From RPQJ01 sp041910015 (lineage in GTDB: Bacteria > Pseudomonadota > Gammaproteobacteria > Steroidobacterales > Steroidobacteraceae), in contig JAYRRR010000133.1 in assembly GCA_041910015.1 (NCBI GenBank), forward strand, positions 1 to 64,000: DNA of 64,000 nucleotides, read 5' to 3'. A program made the translations under genes and the position numbers. Positions 29,476-38,404 of the stretch are shown one piece after another (position 1 is the stretch's first letter; each line of letters opens with the position of its first letter). Below the pieces are notes generated by a model, which made no database searches, had not been told where the DNA came from, and saw nothing but the letters and a program-made list of their open reading frames with translations.

Positions 29476-30375
29476 ATGGACAGGCAGGAGCGGTTGCGCA
29501 TCGCGGTGCAGAAGTCGGGCCGGCTGACCGAGGAATCGCTCGATCTGCTGCACCGCTGCGGGCTCAAGTTCAGCCGCGGCAAGGACCAGTTGATGGTCTA
29601 CGGCGAGAACATGCCGCTCGACGTGCTCTTCGTCCGCGACGACGACATCCCCGATCTCGTGCAGGAGGACGTCTGCGACCTCGGGCTCGTCGGCCTCAAT
29701 GTGCTCGAGGAGAAGCGGCTCGCAATGGCGGCCCGCGGCACGCCGCCACGGATCGAGCTGCTGCAGAAGCTCGACTACGGCCGTTGCCGGCTGGCGCTCG
29801 CCGTGCCGCAGGAGTTCGCGTACGACGGCCTGTCGAGCATCGCCGGCAAGCGCATCGCGACGACCTACCCGCACGTGCTCGCGCGCTTCCTGGCCGAGCA
29901 CGAGAGCGAGGCCGACATCGTGACGCTGTCGGGCGCGGTCGAGATCGCCCCACGCCTCGGTCGCGCCGACCTGATCTGCGACCTGGTGTCGACGGGGTCC
30001 ACGCTCACGGCCAACCGGCTGCGCGAGGTGGCGGTGGTCATGGAGAGCCAGGTCGCGCTCGTGCGTACGCCGCTGGCACTGCCGGACATCAAGGCCGACT
30101 GGGTGCGACGTCTGCTCGTACGCATCGACGGCGTGCAGCAGGTCCGCGAAAGCAAGTACATCATGCTGCACGCGCCGCGCGGTGCACTGCCGCAGATCCG
30201 CAAGCTGCTGCCCGGCAGCGAGTCGCCGACGGTCATCCCGCTCGAGGGCTCCGCGGACAAGGTGGCCGTGCACGCCGTCTGCCGCGAAACCGTGTTCTGG
30301 GAAACGCTGGAGAGCCTGAAGGCCGCCGGGGCCAGCGCGGTGCTGGTCCTGCCGGTGGAGAAGATGCTCGCATGA
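29476..30375 (+). CDS. hisG: ATP phosphoribosyltransferase (long form)
   Basis: 299 residues, the long HisG with a C-terminal ACT-like regulatory domain (about residues 225-299), so no HisZ partner is needed. Catalytic-domain features are LRIAVQKSGRLTEESLDLL, DVCDLGLVGLNVLEE and the PRPP loop DLICDLVSTGSTLTANRL. It catalyses the first, histidine-inhibited step. It overlaps hisD by four bases (ATGA). Confidence 0.96.
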   Translation: MDRQERLRIAVQKSGRLTEESLDLLHRCGLKFSRGKDQLMVYGENMPLDVLFVRDDDIPDLVQEDVCDLGLVGLNVLEEKRLAMAARGTPPRIELLQKLDYGRCRLALAVPQEFAYDGLSSIAGKRIATTYPHVLARFLAEHESEADIVTLSGAVEIAPRLGRADLICDLVSTGSTLTANRLREVAVVMESQVALVRTPLALPDIKADWVRRLLVRIDGVQQVRESKYIMLHAPRGALPQIRKLLPGSESPTVIPLEGSADKVAVHAVCRETVFWETLESLKAAGASAVLVLPVEKMLA

Positions 30376-31697
30376 ACGGCACGCTCGAAATCCTCGACTG
30401 GCCCGCGCTCGACGAGATGCGTCGCGCCGCCGTCCTGCGCCGTCCCGCGCAACGCGACGCAGCCGGTCTGCTCGATCGCGCCCGTCGCATCGTCGACGAG
30501 GTCCGCGCGCGGGGCGACGCGGCGCTGCGCGAGTACACGGAAGAGCTCGACGGTGTGAAGCTCGAGTCGTTCGCGGTCGGCGAGGCCGAATTCGCGGCTG
30601 CCGAGGCCGCGCTCACCGGCGAGCAGCGCGCGGCGCTCGAGCGCGCCATCGCGACGGTCACGCGCTTTCACGAACTGCAATCGCTCGCGCCGTTGCGCCT
30701 GGAGACGGCCCCGGGCGTGGTCTGCGAGCGTGTGTCGGTGCCGCTGGACGCCGTGGGGCTGTACGTGCCCGCCGGCACGGCGCCACTGCCGTCGACGGCG
30801 CTGATGCTCGCGGTGCCGGCGCGCATCGCCGGCTGTCCCGTGCGCATCATGTGCACTCCGCCGCGCAAAGACGGCACGGCCGATCCGGCCGTGCTCGTGG
30901 CGGCGCGGCTCTGTGGCGTCGACCAGGTGTTCAAGCTGGGCGGGGCGCAGGCGGTGGCCGCCATGGCCTATGGCACTGCCACCGTGCCCAAGGTCGTCAA
31001 GATCTTCGGCCCGGGCAATGCCTGGGTCACGGCGGCCAAGCAGATCGTCGCGCAGGACGCCGATGGCGCCTCGCTCGACATGCCGGCGGGGCCCTCCGAA
31101 GTGCTGATGATCGCCGACGATGTCGCGCGTCCGGCGTTCGTGGCTGCCGACCTGCTCGCACAGGCCGAACACAGCGCCGACGCGCAGGTCGTGCTCGTGA
31201 CGACCTCGCGCGCGCTCGCCGAAGCGTGCGTCGCCGAGGTGGCGCGCCAGTTGGCCGCCCTGCCCCGTCGCGCCATCGCCGGCCAGGCCATCGCGGAAAG
31301 CCGTGTCATCGTCGTGCCGGATCTGACCGAAGCCGTCGCCGTGAGCAACCGCTATGCGCCCGAGCACCTGATCCTGCAGGTCCGGGAACCGCGCCGGCTG
31401 CTCGCGCAGGTGCGCAATGCCGGGTCGGTCTTTCTCGGCGCCTGGACGCCCGAGACCATGGGCGACTACTGCAGCGGCACGAATCACGTGCTGCCGACCT
31501 ACGGGCACGCGCGTGCCTACAGCGGGCTCGGCGTGCTCGATTTCGTCAAGCGCGTCACGGTCCAGGAACTGACGGCCGACGGGCTGGCGGCGCTCGGCCC
31601 GACCGCACGGACGCTCGCGAGGCTCGAATCGCTGGACGCCCACGCGAACGCGGTGACTGTCCGTCTCGAGGCCATTGCGGCCGGAGCACGCGCATGA
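30372..31697 (+). CDS. hisD: Histidinol dehydrogenase
   Basis: 441 residues, a Zn enzyme that oxidises histidinol to histidine in two NAD-linked steps. LYVPAGTAPLPSTALM, FGPGNAWVTAAKQIV, DMPAGPSEVLMIAD and TPETMGDYCSGTNHVLPT are present, with the catalytic Glu-His region near YAPEHL. Its ATG overlaps the hisG stop and its stop overlaps hisC. Confidence 0.96.
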   Translation: MNGTLEILDWPALDEMRRAAVLRRPAQRDAAGLLDRARRIVDEVRARGDAALREYTEELDGVKLESFAVGEAEFAAAEAALTGEQRAALERAIATVTRFHELQSLAPLRLETAPGVVCERVSVPLDAVGLYVPAGTAPLPSTALMLAVPARIAGCPVRIMCTPPRKDGTADPAVLVAARLCGVDQVFKLGGAQAVAAMAYGTATVPKVVKIFGPGNAWVTAAKQIVAQDADGASLDMPAGPSEVLMIADDVARPAFVAADLLAQAEHSADAQVVLVTTSRALAEACVAEVARQLAALPRRAIAGQAIAESRVIVVPDLTEAVAVSNRYAPEHLILQVREPRRLLAQVRNAGSVFLGAWTPETMGDYCSGTNHVLPTYGHARAYSGLGVLDFVKRVTVQELTADGLAALGPTARTLARLESLDAHANAVTVRLEAIAAGARA

Positions 31698-32746
31698 GCG
31701 GCTCCCTGCTCGATCTCGCGCGGCCCGACATCCTGCAGTTGCAGCCGTACCAGCATGCCGCCTGGGATCCGTCGCTCGAGCGCCTGCACGCCAACGAAAT
31801 GCCCTGGCGCGCCCAGGGCGACAACACGCGCACCGGCCTGAACCGCTATCCCGAGCCGCAGCCGAAGGCGCTCGTGCAACGCATGGCGCAGCTCTACGAC
31901 GTGCCGGCAGCGAACGTGCTCGTCGGCCGCGGCAGCGACGAGGCCATCGACCTGCTGGTCCGCGCGTTCTGCCGCGCCGGTCAGGACAGCGTCGTCATCA
32001 CGCCGCCGACCTTCGGGTTCTACAAGGTCGCCGCGCGCATCCAGGGCGCCGGCGTGAGCGAAGTGCCGCTGAGCCGCGACGGGTTCGCCCTCGACGCCGA
32101 GGCCGTGGTCGAGGCCGGGCTGCGCGCCAAGATCGTCTTCCTGTGCTCGCCGAACAACCCGACCGGCAACCTGCTCGACGACGCCGCGATGCTGCGCGTC
32201 TGCGAGAAGCTGGCGGGCCGGGCGCTCGTCGTGCTGGACGAGGCCTACGTCGAGTTCTCGGGCCGGCCGAGCTGGACGGACCGCCTCATGGCGCAGCCGA
32301 ACCTCGTCATCCTGCGCACGCTGTCGAAGGCGTACGCCCTCGCCGGCGCGCGACTCGGCACGCTGGTCGCCGGCGCGGACGTCGTCGGCCTGTTGAAGCG
32401 CATCATCCCGCCGTATGCGATCCCGGCCTCGACGGTCGACGAAGTGCTGGCGCTGACGGAGGCGCCGCAACGCGCCATGGCCGCGGCGCGCATCGCTGCG
32501 CTGCTCGACGAACGCGAGTTCATGCGCAGACGGCTCGAACGCTCGCGTCACGTGGCGCGCGTGTATCCTTCGGACGCGAATTTCCTGCTGGTCGAATGCC
32601 GCGACGCCGGCGCTTTCCTCGCCGCCGGCAAGGCGGCGGGGCTGATCGTGCGGGACTTCTCGATGGCGCCTGGCCTGACGAACTGCCTCCGCATCTCGAT
32701 CGGCACGCCTGAACAGAACCGGCGCCTGCTGGCGGCCGTGGAGTGA
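31694..32746 (+). CDS. hisC: Histidinol-phosphate aminotransferase
   Basis: 350 residues of the class I/II PLP aminotransferases. LNRYPEPQP opens the active site, SPNNPTG and VLDEAYVEF bind PLP, and the Schiff-base Lys is in TLSKAYALAGARLG. It makes histidinol phosphate from imidazole-acetol phosphate using glutamate. It overlaps hisD by four bases. Confidence 0.96.
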   Translation: MSGSLLDLARPDILQLQPYQHAAWDPSLERLHANEMPWRAQGDNTRTGLNRYPEPQPKALVQRMAQLYDVPAANVLVGRGSDEAIDLLVRAFCRAGQDSVVITPPTFGFYKVAARIQGAGVSEVPLSRDGFALDAEAVVEAGLRAKIVFLCSPNNPTGNLLDDAAMLRVCEKLAGRALVVLDEAYVEFSGRPSWTDRLMAQPNLVILRTLSKAYALAGARLGTLVAGADVVGLLKRIIPPYAIPASTVDEVLALTEAPQRAMAAARIAALLDEREFMRRRLERSRHVARVYPSDANFLLVECRDAGAFLAAGKAAGLIVRDFSMAPGLTNCLRISIGTPEQNRRLLAAVE

Positions 32747-32748
32747 GC

Positions 32749-33825
32749 ATGAGCGGAGCACGCGTACTGTTCATCGACCGCGACGGCACGCTCGTCGAGG
32801 AGCCGGCCGACGAGCAGGTCGACAGTCTGGCCAAGATCCGGCTCGTGCCGGGCGTCATCCCTGCCCTGCTCGAACTGCGTCGTGCGGGGTTTCGCCTGGT
32901 GCTGATCAGCAATCAGGACGGCCTCGGCACCGACACGTTCCCGACGGCCACGTTCCACGAGCCGCAGGATTTCATCCGCACCCTGTTCGCCTCGCAGGGC
33001 ATCGAGTTCGACGCCGAGTTCTTCTGCCCGCATCGTGCGCAGGACGGCTGCGACTGCCGCAAGCCGAAGACCGGCCTGCTGACGCAATACCTGCGCGACC
33101 ATCCGATCGATCCCGGTCACAGCTACGTGATCGGCGATCGCGACACGGACCTGCAACTGGCGGCGAACCTGGGACTCCAGGGCCTGCGCGTGCGGGCCGA
33201 CGGCGCCGAGGGCGCCACCTGGGCGTCGGTCACGCGCAAGCTCACGCAACGGCAGCGCAGCGCGACGGTGCTGCGCAGGACGAAGGAAACCGACATCCGC
33301 GTGCGCGTGGACCTCGATCGCACGGTGCCGGTGGCGATCGCCACGGGCATCGGGTTCTACGACCACATGCTCGAGCAGGTGGCGCGGCACGGCGGTTTTG
33401 CGCTCGAGCTCACCTGCACAGGCGATCTCGAGGTCGACGAGCATCACACCGTCGAGGACTGCGCGATCGCCCTGGGCCAGGCGCTGCGCGAGGCACTCGG
33501 CGACAAGCTCGGCATCGCGCGTTTCGGCTTCGTGCTGCCGATGGACGAGTCGCGCGCGCAGGTCACCATCGACCTGTCGGGACGCGCCTATGCGGTGTTC
33601 GAGGGCCGCTTCGGCCGCGACTCGGTCGGTGGCCTGCCGACGGAACTCGTGCCGCATTTCTTCCGCTCGCTGGCCGAGAGCCTCGCCGCGGCCGTGCACG
33701 TGCAGGTGCAGGGCGAAAACACGCACCACATGGTCGAGGCCTGTTTCAAGGCCACCGGTCGCGCGCTGCGACAGGCCGTGCGCATCGAAGGCACGGAACT
33801 GCCGAGCAGCAAGGGCGTGCTGTGA
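32749..33825 (+). CDS. hisB: Bifunctional histidinol-phosphatase / imidazoleglycerol-phosphate dehydratase
   Basis: 358 residues. The HAD phosphatase domain covers about residues 1-165, with nucleophile Asp in FIDRDGTLVEE and a zinc loop CPHRAQDGCDCRKPK. The IGP dehydratase domain follows from about 168 (GFYDHMLEQVARHGGF, DEHHTVEDCAIALGQAL, ENTHHMVEACFKA). This fusion is typical of gammaproteobacteria. The ATG at 32749 has GGAG five bases before it; a GTG at 32743 that overlaps the hisC stop would add two residues. Confidence 0.95.
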   Translation: MSGARVLFIDRDGTLVEEPADEQVDSLAKIRLVPGVIPALLELRRAGFRLVLISNQDGLGTDTFPTATFHEPQDFIRTLFASQGIEFDAEFFCPHRAQDGCDCRKPKTGLLTQYLRDHPIDPGHSYVIGDRDTDLQLAANLGLQGLRVRADGAEGATWASVTRKLTQRQRSATVLRRTKETDIRVRVDLDRTVPVAIATGIGFYDHMLEQVARHGGFALELTCTGDLEVDEHHTVEDCAIALGQALREALGDKLGIARFGFVLPMDESRAQVTIDLSGRAYAVFEGRFGRDSVGGLPTELVPHFFRSLAESLAAAVHVQVQGENTHHMVEACFKATGRALRQAVRIEGTELPSSKGVL

Positions 33826-33883
33826 GTGTCGCTGCCATGCGGCGGGACGCTTCCCTGCGCGGCGCTCGCGGGCCCGGATCGTC

Positions 33884-34477
33884 ATGACCGACGTCGCCAT
33901 CATCGACAACGGCGGCGCGAACATCGCCTCGTTGCGGTTCGCGCTGGACCGTCTCGGTGCCGATGCGCAGCTCACGCGCGATCCGGTGGCCCTGCGCGAG
34001 GCGCCGCGCGTGATCCTGCCCGGCGTCGGCGCGGCCGGCGACGCCATGCAGCGGCTGCGCGCGCTCGGGCTCGCGGAGATCATCCCGCAACTGCGCCAGC
34101 CGGTGCTCGGCATCTGCCTCGGCATGCAGTTGCTGTTCGCTGCCAGCGAGGAAGGTGACACCGCCTGCCTGGGCATCATTCCGGCACGCGCCACGCGGTT
34201 TGCGGACCGGCCCGGGTTTCCCGTGCCGCACATGGGCTGGAATCAGGTCCGCTGCGGCGATTCGCCGCTGCTGCGCGGCCTGGAGGACGCACCCTGGATG
34301 TACTTCGTGCACAGCTACGCAGTGCCACTCGGCCCATGGACCGTGGGCGTCACCGACTATGGCGGCGAATTCTCGGCGGCCGTCCGCCACGGCAATTTCC
34401 ACGGCGCGCAGTTCCATCCCGAGCGGTCTTCGCGCACGGGCAGCCGGCTGCTCGCCAACTTCCTGGAGTTGACCTGA
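33884..34477 (+). CDS. hisH: Imidazole glycerol phosphate synthase glutaminase subunit
   Basis: 197 residues, the class I glutamine amidotransferase that feeds ammonia to HisF. The nucleophile Cys is in LGICLGMQLLF; the His and Glu are in FHPERSS, where many relatives have HPEKS. The start is 58 bases after hisB, the only real gap inside the his operon, and an in-frame region before the ATG has no better start. Confidence 0.95.
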   Translation: MTDVAIIDNGGANIASLRFALDRLGADAQLTRDPVALREAPRVILPGVGAAGDAMQRLRALGLAEIIPQLRQPVLGICLGMQLLFAASEEGDTACLGIIPARATRFADRPGFPVPHMGWNQVRCGDSPLLRGLEDAPWMYFVHSYAVPLGPWTVGVTDYGGEFSAAVRHGNFHGAQFHPERSSRTGSRLLANFLELT

Positions 34478-34478
34478 C

Positions 34479-35222
34479 GTGCGCCTGATCCCCGCGATCG
34501 ACCTGCGCGGCGGCCGCTGCGTGCGCCTGTACCAGGGCCGCTTCGACGCCGAGACCGTCTACGGTGACGACCCGACACGCATCCTCGCGCGCTACCGCGA
34601 GCTGGGTGCGCGCTACGTCCACGTCGTCGACCTCGACGGGGCGCGCGACGGCACCCAGGGCAATCGCGCCGCCATTGCCGCGCTCGCAAACACCTTCGCC
34701 GACGTCACGATCCAGGTCGGCGGCGGCATCCGCAGCCGCGACGTTGCGGCATCGCTGCTCGCACTGGGCGTACGACGCATCGTGGTCGGCAGCGTCGCCG
34801 TGACCCGACCCGCCGAGGTGCGCGGCTGGCTGCGGGAATTCGGCGCGGAACGTGTCGTGCTCGCCTTCGACGTGCGGCTCGACGCCGGCGGTACGCCGCG
34901 TCTGACGACTCACGGCTGGGAAGCGCAGACCGAGGCCAGCCTCTGGGACGCGGTCGCGGAATATCAGGCGCACGGCGCCGTGCACGTCCTGTGCACGGAC
35001 GTGGCGCGTGACGGCGCGCTGTCCGGCCCGAACCACGAGCTGTACGCCGAGGCGAGCCGCCGGTTTCCCGCGATCGAGTGGCAGGCATCCGGGGGCGTGA
35101 GCAGCGGGGCCGACCTGCGCACGCTGGCCGGCACCGGAGCCGCGGCCGTCGTGAGCGGCCGTGCGCTGCTCGAAGAACTCATCCCCGCCGAGGAGCTCGA
35201 GCCATTCTTGCCCGCCGCATAA
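34479..35222 (+). CDS. hisA: ProFAR isomerase (HisA)
   Basis: 247 residues, a TIM barrel with two half-barrel phosphate sites. Asp in IPAIDLRGGRCVRLYQG and Asp in DVARDGALSGPN are the general acid/base pair; QVGGGIRSRD binds phosphate. It starts at GTG one base after the hisH stop. Its C-terminal codons contain the ribosome site of hisF. Confidence 0.96.
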   Translation: MRLIPAIDLRGGRCVRLYQGRFDAETVYGDDPTRILARYRELGARYVHVVDLDGARDGTQGNRAAIAALANTFADVTIQVGGGIRSRDVAASLLALGVRRIVVGSVAVTRPAEVRGWLREFGAERVVLAFDVRLDAGGTPRLTTHGWEAQTEASLWDAVAEYQAHGAVHVLCTDVARDGALSGPNHELYAEASRRFPAIEWQASGGVSSGADLRTLAGTGAAAVVSGRALLEELIPAEELEPFLPAA

Positions 35223-35971
35223 TTCCCTGCCTCGACGTGCGCGACGGCCAGGTCGTCAAGGGCGTGCGGTTCCGCGACCACAAGGTCGTGGGCGACATCC
35301 TCGAACTCGCGGCACGCTACTGCGCCGAGGGCGCGGACGAGCTCGTGTTCTACGACATCACCGCGAGCCCCCAGAACCGATCCGTCGACCGCGGCTGGAT
35401 CGGCCGCGTCGCACGCGTGCTCGACATTCCCTTCTGCGTGGCCGGCGGCATCCGCACCGTTGCGGAAGCCGAGGAAGTGCTCAACGCCGGGGCGGAGAAG
35501 ATTTCCGTCAACTCCCCCGCCCTGACCGACCCGCCGCTGATCGACGCGCTCGCCAGGCGCTTCGGCTCGCAGTGCGTCGTGGCAGGCATCGACAGCCAGA
35601 CCGTCGATGGGGACTTCGAGGTCCACCAGTTCACCGGCGACCCGGACCGCTCGCGCGGCACGCGGCGTCGCACGCTCGACTGGGTGCGCGAGGTGCAGGA
35701 CCGCGGTGCCGGCGAGGTCGTGCTCAACTGCATGGCGAGCGACGGCGTCCGTCGCGGCTACGACCTGCCGCAGCTGCGGGCCGTGCGCGAGGTCTGCCGC
35801 GTCCCGCTGATCGCCTCGGGCGGCGCCGGCACGCCCGGGCATTTCGCCGACGTGTTCCTCGAGGCCGGTGTCGACGGCGCGCTGGCGGCGAGCGTGTTCC
35901 ACACCGGTGTCATCGCGATCGGCGACCTGAAAGAATATCTGCGGGGGAGACGCGTGGAGATGCGCGCATGA
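35204..35971 (+). CDS. hisF: Imidazole glycerol phosphate synthase cyclase subunit, probable AUU start
   Basis: 255 residues. LARRIIPCLDVRDGQVVKGV matches HisF from its second residue on, with Asp in CLDV and Asp in MASDGVRRGYDL as catalytic acids. Homology begins at codon 35204, which is ATT. No ATG, GTG, TTG or CTG occurs in frame between 35081 and that point. AGGAG sits eight bases before the ATT. The only canonical alternative, GTG at 35078, adds 42 Arg-rich residues read through the end of hisA. The AUU start is therefore the best reading. Confidence 0.93.
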   Translation: MLARRIIPCLDVRDGQVVKGVRFRDHKVVGDILELAARYCAEGADELVFYDITASPQNRSVDRGWIGRVARVLDIPFCVAGGIRTVAEAEEVLNAGAEKISVNSPALTDPPLIDALARRFGSQCVVAGIDSQTVDGDFEVHQFTGDPDRSRGTRRRTLDWVREVQDRGAGEVVLNCMASDGVRRGYDLPQLRAVREVCRVPLIASGGAGTPGHFADVFLEAGVDGALAASVFHTGVIAIGDLKEYLRGRRVEMRA

Positions 35972-36597
35972 ACGACCAGGCCCTGGGACGGCTCGACTGG
36001 GACAAGGGCGACGGCCTGCTGCCCGCCATTGTGCAGGACGCCGGCAGCGGCCGCGTGCTCATGCTCGGCTACATGAACCGCGAGTCGTTGCGTCGCACCC
36101 TGCGCGACCGGCGCGTCGTGTTCTTCAGCCGCTCGCGCAACGAGCTCTGGACCAAGGGCGAGACGTCCGGCCACTTCCTCGAAGTCGTCGACGTCAGCGC
36201 CGACTGCGACAACGACACCATTCTCGTGCTCGCGAATCCTGTCGGACCGACCTGCCACAAGGGCACGCCGACCTGCTTCGCCGGCGCCGCCGCTCCCGCG
36301 GCCACCGGCATCGCCTTCATCAAGTCGCTGGAGGCAACGATCGCCCGGCGCATCGCCGACAGCCCCGAGGGCAGCTATACGGCGAGGCTGTACGCGAGCG
36401 GCGTCAGCCGCATCGCGCAGAAGGTCGGCGAGGAAGGCGTCGAGACGGCGCTCGCGGCCGTGACACGCGACGACGACCAGCTCGTCGGCGAGTGTGCGGA
36501 CCTGCTCTATCACCTGCTGGTGCTGCTCAAGGCACGCAACCTTTCGATCGATCGCGTCGTGCAGGAACTCGCCTCGCGTCACGCCTCGAAGGCCTGA
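35968..36597 (+). CDS. hisIE: Phosphoribosyl-AMP cyclohydrolase / phosphoribosyl-ATP pyrophosphohydrolase
   Basis: 209 residues. The HisI half (about 1-115) has the metal-binding SADCDNDTIL and PTCHKGTPTCF. The HisE half (about 120-209) has EGSYTARL, KVGEEGVETALAA and the acidic pyrophosphohydrolase residues in ECADLLYHLLVLL. It catalyses steps two and three of histidine synthesis. It overlaps hisF by four bases and closes the operon, seven bases before a convergent gene. Confidence 0.95.
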   Translation: MNDQALGRLDWDKGDGLLPAIVQDAGSGRVLMLGYMNRESLRRTLRDRRVVFFSRSRNELWTKGETSGHFLEVVDVSADCDNDTILVLANPVGPTCHKGTPTCFAGAAAPAATGIAFIKSLEATIARRIADSPEGSYTARLYASGVSRIAQKVGEEGVETALAAVTRDDDQLVGECADLLYHLLVLLKARNLSIDRVVQELASRHASKA

Positions 36598-36603
36598 GAC
36601 CGA

Positions 36604-37803
36604 CTACGGCTGCACGGACTCTGCCGAGCCCCTGGCCAGCACCAGCATCGCGGTTGCGGCTGCCGCCGTGATCAGCGCCGCCGTGCCAAAGGCCGCACCG
36701 GACCCGTGACGCTGCCACAATGCACCGAACACGACGGCACCCGGCAGCACCAGCAGGCCGTTCGCGAGGTGATACAGGCCGTACGCAGTGCCGCGTTCCT
36801 GCGCCGCCGCATGATCGCCGATCAGCGAACGTTCGGCCGGCTCGGTGATCGCCAGCGTGACCGCATAGGCGACGAACATGGCCCACACGGCGACGGTGGA
36901 CGCGTGGTCCAGGGCGGCGAGCGCCCCCAGCACGGCGACACGCGTCGACCAGCCGACGAGCAGCACCGGCGTGCGCCCGAGGCGATCCGAAAGCGCGCCC
37001 GCCGGCATCGCGACCAGCATCTTGGCGAGACTCGCCGCAGCCCAGGCCAGCGGGATCCATTGCACGGTCATGCCCGACTGCGTGGCCCACAGCACGACGA
37101 AGACCTCCGGCACGCTCGCGAGTGCCAGGCCGCCGGCCGCGACGATCATCGCCCGCAGCCGGCCGTGCAGGCGGCGCCAGTGGAAGCGTTGGGGTGGCGA
37201 GGCGACGAACGACTCGCTCTGCGGCAGGCCGAACCCGAGCAACAGCAGCACGAGCAGGCCGGGCACGGCGGAGGACAGAAAGACGACCTGCAGGTCCGTC
37301 TGGGCGTGCAACAGCGCATAGGCCGCGAGCGGACCGATGACCGCGCCCGCGTGATCCATCGAGCGATGGAACCCGAACGCCCTGCCGCGTTGCTCCGCGG
37401 CCACGGCACCGGCGATGAGCGCATCACGCGGCGCCGTGCGGATGCCCTTGCCGACGCGGTCGAGGAACCGCAGCCCGAGCACCATCGACCACGTCAGCGC
37501 CAGTCCGAGCAGCGGACGGGTGGTATTCGACAATCCATAGCCGGCGATGACGAGTGGCTTGGCGGGCACGCCGCGGTCGGCGAGCCGCCCCGAGACGAGC
37601 TTGAGCACGCTCGCCGTGGCCTCGGCGAGGCCTTCGACGAACCCGACGACGACCGGACCCGCGCCAAGCGTCGCGGTCAGGAAGATGGGCAGCAGCGGCG
37701 TGACCATCTCGCTCGCGGCGTCGTTGAGCAGCGACACGAGGCCGAGCACGACGACGGTCCGCGGCAACAGGGCACGTGTCATGAGCGACCGCTCGGCAGG
37801 CAT
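36604..37803 (-). CDS. Major facilitator superfamily transporter
   Basis: 399 residues with about 12 hydrophobic segments. The conserved loop after helix 2 (GRLADRGVPAKPLVIAGYGL) and the RVGKGIRTAPRDALIAG sequence in the cytoplasmic loop resemble MFS permeases of the sugar/drug type often annotated near nickel- or antibiotic-resistance proteins. The substrate cannot be stated. The ATG at 37782 is an alternative start. It is convergent with hisIE. Confidence 0.85.
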   Translation of the reverse strand: MPAERSLMTRALLPRTVVVLGLVSLLNDAASEMVTPLLPIFLTATLGAGPVVVGFVEGLAEATASVLKLVSGRLADRGVPAKPLVIAGYGLSNTTRPLLGLALTWSMVLGLRFLDRVGKGIRTAPRDALIAGAVAAEQRGRAFGFHRSMDHAGAVIGPLAAYALLHAQTDLQVVFLSSAVPGLLVLLLLGFGLPQSESFVASPPQRFHWRRLHGRLRAMIVAAGGLALASVPEVFVVLWATQSGMTVQWIPLAWAAASLAKMLVAMPAGALSDRLGRTPVLLVGWSTRVAVLGALAALDHASTVAVWAMFVAYAVTLAITEPAERSLIGDHAAAQERGTAYGLYHLANGLLVLPGAVVFGALWQRHGSGAAFGTAALITAAAATAMLVLARGSAESVQP

Positions 37804-37939
37804 GCGCCGAGCCTACCGGTTTCCACGCGTGGCGTGCATCGGCCGCAAAGGTCTACACTTCCCGGCAGGGGGCATGAATGGCAACGAGGGGAAGTTGCCC
37901 GTCCTGGCAGCCGGTTCCAGCAACCGCAAAGGAGACACG

Positions 37940-38362
37940 ATGAGCCTGTTCGGAACGATCCTGGAGAAGTTGGGCCTGCGCAAACCCGCACCGCCGCCGC
38001 TGTCCACACAGGCACCCAAGGCTCCGCCCCCGGCGGCGGCCCAGGCGAAGCCCGCCGTGCCACCCCCGCCTCCGCCGCCGCCCAAGCCGGCGCCGATGGC
38101 CGAGACGGACGTGGTGGCGAAGCTCGAGAAGCTCGCCGCGGACAACCCGCAGAAGCTCAACTGGCGCACGTCGATCGTGGACCTGATGAAGCTGCTGGGC
38201 ATGGAGAGCAGCCTCGCCGAGCGCAAGGAACTCGCCGCCGAGCTCGGCTACCCAAAGGACCAGATGGGCGACAGCGCGAAGATGAACATCTGGCTGCACA
38301 AGCAGGTGCTGCGCAAGATCGCGGAAAACGGCGGCAACGTGCCGAAGGAACTGCTCGACTGA
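37940..38362 (+). CDS. DUF3597 domain-containing protein
   Basis: 140 residues. A short N-terminal helix (SLFGTILEKLGLRK) leads into a Pro/Ala-rich linker (about 17-55), then a compact conserved domain from ETDVVAKLEKLAADNPQKLN to the C-terminus with MNIWLHKQVLRKIAENGG. This matches DUF3597, whose function is unknown. A strong AGGAG precedes the ATG at 37940. Confidence 0.85.
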   Translation: MSLFGTILEKLGLRKPAPPPLSTQAPKAPPPAAAQAKPAVPPPPPPPPKPAPMAETDVVAKLEKLAADNPQKLNWRTSIVDLMKLLGMESSLAERKELAAELGYPKDQMGDSAKMNIWLHKQVLRKIAENGGNVPKELLD

Positions 38363-38368
38363 GCGAAT

Positions 38369-38404
38369 CGGTACCCGGTGCCGATCTTCCGGCGCCGGGC
38401 ACCG
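38369..38404. terminator. Bidirectional hairpin between DUF3597 and asd
   Basis: CGGT-A-CCCGGTGCC (38369-38382) pairs with GGCGCCGGG-C-ACCG (38391-38404), with one mismatch and one G-U. It separates two convergent genes and ends exactly at the asd stop. There is no U-run, so it may protect 3' ends rather than terminate alone. Confidence 0.5.

Noticed and set aside
35078..35203. GTG at 35078 as the hisF start.
   Set aside because: It would add 42 Arg-rich residues read out of frame through hisA that no HisF has; the ATT at 35204 has a proper ribosome site.
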